The notes under the pieces were generated by a model that saw only the letters and a program-made list of their open reading frames with translations, searched no databases and was not told the DNA's origin. Positions 6,703 through 10,590 of a stretch of DNA of 10,590 bases are shown one piece after another. The position numbers were made by a program, and so were the translations under genes. Numbering within the stretch: position 1 is the first letter of the stretch; each line of letters begins with the position of its first letter. This DNA is from Thiobacillus sp. UBA6205 (lineage in GTDB: Bacteria; Pseudomonadota; Gammaproteobacteria; Burkholderiales; Thiobacillaceae), in NCBI GenBank assembly GCA_002421825.1, contig DISR01000050.1, forward strand, positions 1-10,590, written 5' to 3'.

Positions 6703-7653
6703 ATGATTGGCCGCATCGTCGAGATCGCCGGGGACGGGCGTTACCTGTCGCTGGATCGTGGCTTCCTTGTAGTCAGCCACAAGGGCCAAGAACTGGGGCG
6801 CACCCCCATCGACGATGTGGCCGCCTTGATCGGCAATGCGCATGGGTTGGTCTACAGCAACAACTTGTTGGTGGCGCTGGCCGAGCGCGGCGCACCTTTC
6901 GTGCTGTGCGGTGCCAACCACAAGCCGGTTGGCCTGCTGTGGCCGGTCGAGGGGCACCACCGCCAAGCGGCGCGCATGGATGCACAACTGCGCGCCTCTC
7001 TGCCGTTGCGCAAACGACTATGGAAGCAGGTCGTGCAGGCGAAGATCGGCATGCAAGCGGCAGTGATTGGTTTGTTTGATGGGCCGGAGCCACCACTGCG
7101 GCGGCTGGCCGGAAAGGTGCGTGCAGGAGATCCGTCCAATGTGGAAGGGCAAGCTGCACGGCAGTACTGGAGCCTTCTGCTGGGCAAGGCGTTCCGGCGT
7201 GATCGCGATGCCGAAGGCATCAATGCCATGCTCAACTATGGCTATACGGTGCTGCGGGCGCTGGTGGCGCGCCAGGTCATGGCGGCAGGGCTGCATCCCG
7301 GCGTGCCGCTGCATCATGCGAACGAAGGCAACCCGATGCGTCTTGTCGACGACTTGATGGAGCCATTCCGTCCGCTGGTGGATGCCATCGTGCGTCGCCT
7401 GTGCGACACCGGTGCAGTGACGCTGGATGCCGAAACGCGACGTGAGTTGGCGTTGCTGGGAACGCGAAGCATGCGGACTGCGCAAGGAATCAGTCCGGTC
7501 ACGGTGACAGTGCAGCGCCTTGCGGTGAGCCTTGCCCAAGTCTACGAAAAGCAGGCAATGGCATTGGACTTGCCCGAAACAGGTCGCGGCGCATTGGCCA
7601 ATCTGTGGGATCAAGCCCATGCCCAAGCAGGGAAAGACGAGGAGGAGGCGTGA
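6703..7653 (+). CDS. cas1: Cas1, CRISPR adaptation integrase (type II)
   Basis: The 316-residue product is a type II Cas1, the metal-dependent integrase that, as two dimers bridged by Cas2, inserts prespacers at a repeat. The N-terminal beta domain (MIGRIVEIAGDGRYLSLDRG) is followed by the helical catalytic domain with NVEGQAARQYW (Glu148), GVPLHHANEGNPMRLVDDLMEPFRP (described from about 200 to 224; His204/His205, Asp216/Asp217 and Glu220 are the metal-site candidates) and NAMLNYGYTVLRA between them. I choose ATG 6703, one base after the cas9 stop and preceded by AAGGG at 6693-6697. An in-frame ATG at 6661 exists, but it would add 14 residues that lie inside the cas9 coding region and precede the normal family N terminus. 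The tight spacing implies translational coupling with cas9. The reading frame is intact. Confidence 0.96.
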   Translation: MIGRIVEIAGDGRYLSLDRGFLVVSHKGQELGRTPIDDVAALIGNAHGLVYSNNLLVALAERGAPFVLCGANHKPVGLLWPVEGHHRQAARMDAQLRASLPLRKRLWKQVVQAKIGMQAAVIGLFDGPEPPLRRLAGKVRAGDPSNVEGQAARQYWSLLLGKAFRRDRDAEGINAMLNYGYTVLRALVARQVMAAGLHPGVPLHHANEGNPMRLVDDLMEPFRPLVDAIVRRLCDTGAVTLDAETRRELALLGTRSMRTAQGISPVTVTVQRLAVSLAQVYEKQAMALDLPETGRGALANLWDQAHAQAGKDEEEA

Positions 7654-7690
7654 GCGGATAGCTGCACCGCCGCTCTGTGCCTACAGACTG

Positions 7691-7996
7691 ATGTGGATGC
7701 TGGTGATGTTCGACTTGCCGGTGGACACGGAGGAAAACCGCAAGGCAGCCAATGATTTCCGGCATGACTTGCTCGACTTCGGTTTCGAGCGCTGCCAGTA
7801 TTCCGTGTATCTACGCTTCTGTGAAGGGCGTGAGCAGGCCGATACCTGGACGCGGCGGGTGCAGTCCGTACTGCCACCGGGAGGCAAGGTCTACTGCCTC
7901 TACTTCACAGACAAACAGTACGAAGGCATCGTCCGTTTCGAGCGGCGGAAGCGCGAAAAACAGCGCAAAAACCCGGATCAGTACCAGCTTTTCTGA
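7691..7996 (+). CDS. cas2: Cas2, CRISPR adaptation subunit, with a displaced start
   Basis: From ATG 7691 the product is 101 residues: MWMLVMFDLPVDTEENRKAA, a ferredoxin-like fold with the conserved Asp8 in FDLP, the QYSVYLRF strand, VYCLYFTDKQYEG, and a C-terminal tail ending PDQYQLF as in type II-C Cas2 proteins. It would form the central dimer of the Cas1-Cas2 integration complex. The start is odd: no Shine-Dalgarno sequence precedes 7691, while a good one (GAGGAGGAGG, 7639-7648) lies in front of a GTG at 7650 that overlaps the cas1 stop as GTGA but hits a TAG after three codons. Removing 23 bases (7661-7683) would join this GTG to the gene as VSGYRLMW. The cas2 frame itself stays open upstream into cas1, with an in-frame ATG at 7619 as another option. 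The core protein is clear; the start is uncertain. Confidence 0.88.
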   Translation: MWMLVMFDLPVDTEENRKAANDFRHDLLDFGFERCQYSVYLRFCEGREQADTWTRRVQSVLPPGGKVYCLYFTDKQYEGIVRFERRKREKQRKNPDQYQLF

Positions 7997-8067
7997 GACA
8001 AAACGCATGGATTCAACGCTCATACTCCCAAGCAAGTCATTTGAAATCAATGACTTGCTTGGGAGCG
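7997..8067. other. cas2-array junction, 71 bp
   Basis: This short gap contains only the long hairpin described separately. It has no AT-rich leader-like sequence and no promoter that I can support. Confidence 0.6.
8025..8065. terminator. 17-bp-arm hairpin between cas2 and the CRISPR array
   Basis: CTCCCAAGCAAGTCATT, loop TGAAATC, AATGACTTGCTTGGGAG: a perfect inverted repeat ending 2 bases before the first repeat. Neither strand has a T tract after the stem, so it is not a textbook intrinsic terminator. By position it would end the cas operon transcript on the plus strand and cap array transcripts on the minus strand, possibly as a 3'-end stabiliser or Rho-independent pause. Confidence 0.65.
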
Positions 8068-9844
8068 GAGCGTAACAGATCAGGAAATGCGCTCTGGCCG
8101 GAACGGTCGAAATACTTCACGCTGACGCTGTTGAGAGCGTAACAGATCAGGAAATGCGCTCTGGCCGGAACCAGATAGCCGAAGCGGATTTTCAGCTGGT
8201 CGAGCGTAACAGATCAGGAAATGCGCTCTGGCCGGAACGGAGGGTGGGTTGTCACCAGTGCCGCCAGAGAGCGTAACAGATCAGGAAATGCGCTCTGGCC
8301 GGAACGCCACCGGTGCCGGGTGTGCCGCCGGTGCCGAGCGTAACAGATCAGGAAATGCGCTCTGGCCGGAACTAATAACCCCGGGCAGGGTGGTGGTGGC
8401 AAGAGCGTAACAGATCAGGAAATGCGCTCTGGCCGGAACGCCTGTTCTCCAGTTGCTTACAGACGCGCGAGCGTAACAGATCAGGAAATGCGCTCTGGCC
8501 GGAACACTGTTCGGTGTCAGCGGCGTCGATGAGGCGAGCGTAACAGATCAGGAAATGCGCTCTGGCCGGAACTGAGATGGCCGACCGCTTCGTCAATGAT
8601 CCGAGCGTAACAGATCAGGAAATGCGCTCTGGCCGGAACCGCATCCGCGCGAAGCACTATGCCCCGAGCGAGCGTAACAGATCAGGAAATGCGCTCTGGC
8701 CGGAACGTAATACGCGCGCGCCTGTTCCAGCGCGAAGAGCGTAACAGATCAGGAAATGCGCTCTGGCCGGAACGGAATGGCTTTTGCATAACGGCGGCCG
8801 ACAGAGCGTAACAGATCAGGAAATGCGCTCTGGCCGGAACGATCCGCGCATTGAACGCATCCCGCAACTGGAGCGTAACAGATCAGGAAATGCGCTCTGG
8901 CCGGAACATCCACTGCCCTGCCCTTGTGGCGAGCAAGGAGCGTAACAGATCAGGAAATGCGCTCTGGCCGGAACTACAGACGCGCGCGTAACGCCAAGAT
9001 GCCGGAGCGTAACAGATCAGGAAATGCGCTCTGGCCGGAACTGGCATCCGGCGTGCTGCTGCAAAGTTGTGAGCGTAACAGATCAGGAAATGCGCTCTGG
9101 CCGGAACGGGGGCGCTGCCGTATGCGGGGCCGGATTGGAGCGTAACAGATCAGGAAATGCGCTCTGGCCGGAACGAATAGCACCGCCCACACCCCGGCGC
9201 TGGAGAGCGTAACAGATCAGGAAATGCGCTCTGGCCGGAACTCATCGGAACCGGCCGACAAGCCGCGCGACGAGCGTAACAGATCAGGAAATGCGCTCTG
9301 GCCGGAACCCGCCCGACATTGACGACCGTAGCGCGTTTGAGCGTAACAGATCAGGAAATGCGCTCTGGCCGGAACTGACTTCACGAACCGCTGGGAGCTG
9401 GCGACGAGCGTAACAGATCAGGAAATGCGCTCTGGCCGGAACGCGCCGTATATGCCAGCCAGTCCGGCCAGCGAGCGTAACAGATCAGGAAATGCGCTCT
9501 GGCCGGAACACAGCATCTCGGGGGTGTAGAGCGTAAGGTGAGCGTAACAGATCAGGAAATGCGCTCTGGCCGGAACCAGCGTGCGGTTCACCTCGCCGGC
9601 CTTGTGGAGCGTAACAGATCAGGAAATGCGCTCTGGCCGGAACCGGGCTTAGGCGTGACTGCATGGCTGTCTGGAGCGTAACAGATCAGGAAATGCGCTC
9701 TGGCCGGAACCTCGCCGGCTTCCTCGACTTCGCCGCAGGAGAGCGTAACAGATCAGGAAATGCGCTCTGGCCGGAACTTGCGCTTACTCATGGCCCACCT
9801 CTGCCGTGAGCGTAACAGATCAGGAAATGCGCTCTGGCCGGAAC
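8068..9844 (-). CRISPR. Type II-C CRISPR array, 27 repeats and 26 spacers
   Basis: The 37-bp repeat reads GAGCGTAACAGATCAGGAAA then TGCGCTCTGGCCGGAAC on the plus strand; in crRNA orientation it starts GTTCCGGCCAGAGCGC and ends CTGTTACGCTC. Repeat starts are at 8068, 8135, 8202, 8269, 8336, 8403, 8469, 8536, 8603, 8670, 8737, 8804, 8871, 8938, 9005, 9071, 9138, 9205, 9272, 9339, 9406, 9473, 9540, 9607, 9674, 9741 and 9808. Twenty-four spacers are 30 bp; those at 8440-8468 and 9042-9070 are 29 bp. All repeats appear identical, including both outermost ones. The minus strand is inferred to be the crRNA strand from the anti-repeat and from the GTT start typical of type II repeats. The right end would then be the 5', newest end. 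If the constant first G is counted as spacer, the repeat is 36 bp with 31-bp spacers. Confidence 0.98.
8069..8077 (-). promoter_or_regulatory. Repeat-borne extended -10 element (one of 27 copies)
   Basis: In crRNA orientation each repeat ends TGTTACGCTC. TG-T-TACGCT fits an extended -10 (TGn plus TATAAT with T1, A2 and T6 kept). It occupies the same place as TGCTACAAT at the end of N. meningitidis repeats, which is known to start crRNA transcription inside each spacer. This entry marks the copy in the leftmost repeat; the others lie at the same offset (repeat start +1 to +9). No -35 is present in the repeat. This is a prediction by analogy. Confidence 0.45.
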
Positions 9845-9852
9845 CTACACTC

Positions 9853-9890
9853 AAAAAATTCTAATCCCGTCGAATTCGACGGGATTAGAA
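9853..9890 (-). terminator. Palindromic intrinsic terminator at the right edge of the array
   Basis: Bases 9859-9890 are a perfect 32-bp palindrome (arms TTCTAATCCCGTCGAA and TTCGACGGGATTAGAA). On the minus strand it is followed directly by TTTTTT (9858-9853). It would stop minus-strand transcripts coming from the lipoprotein gene 8 bp before the first repeat. A palindrome without spacer folds with a small loop at its centre. It may also act as a boundary or protein-binding site for the array. Confidence 0.8.
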
Positions 9891-9978
9891 GGTGAGCGGC
9901 ATCAACAATGTCGAAAAACAATACAAGGGTCAGGGTGCAAGATTGCCGACGCTGTACGACATACCCGCATCCACCTGC
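9891..9978. other. Intergenic stretch between two minus-strand terminators
   Basis: These 88 bases lie between the palindrome and the lipoprotein terminator. I see no open frame with a family signature and no convincing promoter on either strand. Confidence 0.4.
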
Positions 9979-10003
9979 AAAAAGGCGCGGCCGAAGCCGC
10001 GCC
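9979..10003 (-). terminator. Intrinsic terminator of the lipoprotein gene
   Basis: GGCGCGGC, loop TTCG (minus strand), GCCGCGCC with perfect 8-bp arms at 9984-10003, followed by TTTTT (9983-9979). A UUCG tetraloop on a GC stem plus a T tract makes this a strong terminator. It lies 29 bp after the gene's stop codon. Confidence 0.9.
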
Positions 10004-10032
10004 CTCCAGCCATCGAAGCGGATTGAGCGCGC

Positions 10033-10527
10033 TCAGCGCACCTCGAACTCGCGAGTCTGCACCACGTTGCCGTCCAGCGAGATCTCCACCTTGTACTTGC
10101 CGGTCGGCCAGCCGCTGGGCTTGCTGATCTGGAAGTCGGTGACGCCGTCGCCAGTAAAGGTGACGTCCTTGGTTTCCTCGTTGACGGTCTGGTTGCTGTC
10201 CACGTGGGTCCACTTCGCGCCCAGCTTGGCCGGAACCGAGGCCATCGGGTCGGAGGTGGCGGTGGCGACCGCGGCATGGATGGTGTCCTTCGGGCTGAAG
10301 GTGGTCATCGGCGCGGTGACGCGCATGTCGGCGCCCACCGCGTTGCCGAGGTCGACGGCGGTGACCGAGGCAGTGGCCGGCATCGGTGCGGGCGGTTCCG
10401 CCATCGGTGCCGGTTCGCTGGCCACCGGCGGCGGCGCCGGCTCTTCCTTCTTCTTGCAGCCGACCAGTGCCACGCTGCCCAGCAGGACGGCGAGCACGCT
10501 CATGTGCAGGCGATTGCGCTTGTTCAT
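10033..10527 (-). CDS. Small secreted lipoprotein of unknown function
   Basis: The 164-residue product has a lipoprotein signal peptide: MNKRNR, a hydrophobic core (MSVLAVLLGSVALVG) and a lipobox LVGC with Cys at 24, followed by KKKEE and a Pro/Ala/Glu-rich linker to about residue 60. The C-terminal domain (about 65-164) looks like a small beta sandwich, ending SKPSGWPTGKYKVEISLDGN and VVQTREFEVR. I recall similar short lipoproteins with a GWPxGKYxVE motif from Xanthomonas-like genomes, with no known function; that recollection is not verified. The start at 10527 is supported by GAGGAAA at 10540-10534. It is probably anchored in the outer membrane, since the residue after Cys is not Asp. It has its own terminator and no evident functional link to the CRISPR locus. 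Confidence 0.85.
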   Translation of the reverse strand: MNKRNRLHMSVLAVLLGSVALVGCKKKEEPAPPPVASEPAPMAEPPAPMPATASVTAVDLGNAVGADMRVTAPMTTFSPKDTIHAAVATATSDPMASVPAKLGAKWTHVDSNQTVNEETKDVTFTGDGVTDFQISKPSGWPTGKYKVEISLDGNVVQTREFEVR

Positions 10528-10590
10528 ATCGGATTTCCTCGTCGTTCGTCGAAAGGGGCCTGTATTCAGTCTTCCCGCGCGGGGATCTTC
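10528..10590. other. Upstream region of the lipoprotein gene
   Basis: It contains the lipoprotein ribosome binding site (GAGGAAA, minus strand, 10540-10534) and a CCCGCGCGGG palindrome at 10575-10584 or close by, perhaps the remnant stem of a terminator for a gene beyond the window. No promoter is clear. Confidence 0.4.

Noticed and set aside
7997..8067. A leader on the left of the array, with plus-strand crRNA transcription
   Set aside because: The gap is filled by a perfect hairpin, the anti-repeat orientation demands minus-strand crRNAs, and the repeat has its GTT start on the minus strand.
8214..9212. Small open frames within the array on both strands, repeating residues such as PARAHFLICYA
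   Set aside because: They are translations of the repeat itself and stop at irregular points in spacers.
8105..9807. Self-targeting spacers within this window
   Set aside because: By eye I found no spacer matching the flanking genes or cas genes beyond short chance words; this was not an exhaustive search and does not cover the rest of the genome.

Overview
The window looks like chromosomal DNA from a GC-rich gammaproteobacterium, most likely of the Xanthomonadaceae/Lysobacteraceae (inference from strong GC bias at third codon positions, a monomeric NADP-isocitrate dehydrogenase, and a small lipoprotein of a type I associate with that group). No rRNA, tRNA, insertion sequence or transposase gene is visible.

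Layout. The left third (1-3255) is ordinary housekeeping sequence, all on the minus strand: the first 15 codons of an RluE-like pseudouridine synthase, a predicted periplasmic lipoprotein methyltransferase (COG4798-like), an intrinsic terminator, and icd for monomeric isocitrate dehydrogenase. The centre (about 3365-9890) is a complete compact type II-C CRISPR-Cas locus: a divergently transcribed tracrRNA, then cas9 (1061 aa), cas1 and cas2 on the plus strand, then an array of 27 identical 37-bp repeats and 26 spacers. There is no csn2 and no cas4, which separates it from II-A and II-B. The right end (9979-10527) returns to a minus-strand lipoprotein gene with its own terminator.

How the parts work together. 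Cas1 and Cas2 would insert spacers. Array transcripts would pair with the tracrRNA through a 20-nt perfectly complementary core plus short flanking segments, be trimmed by host RNase III or used directly, and load into Cas9, whose RuvC and HNH residues are all present. The tracrRNA can be read in full: a promoter (TTGACG, 17 bp, TAGGCT) next to the cas9 start, an anti-repeat, a hairpin, a segment resembling the Neisseria tracrRNA core, and a GC-rich terminator hairpin just upstream of icd.

The tracrRNA orientation means that crRNAs are made from the minus strand, opposite to the cas genes. On that strand a 32-bp palindrome followed by six T ends only 8 bp before the first repeat, so there is no room for a normal leader. 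Each repeat ends in an extended -10-like TGTTACGCT, in the place where Neisseria meningitidis repeats carry TGCTACAAT. The simplest reading is that every repeat carries its own crRNA promoter and the array is insulated on both sides by hairpins.

Other points worth attention are a displaced cas2 start that looks like a 23-bp insertion, two spacers that overlap as if taken from one protospacer region, and a palindrome carrying TAGGCT on both strands between tracrRNA and cas9.
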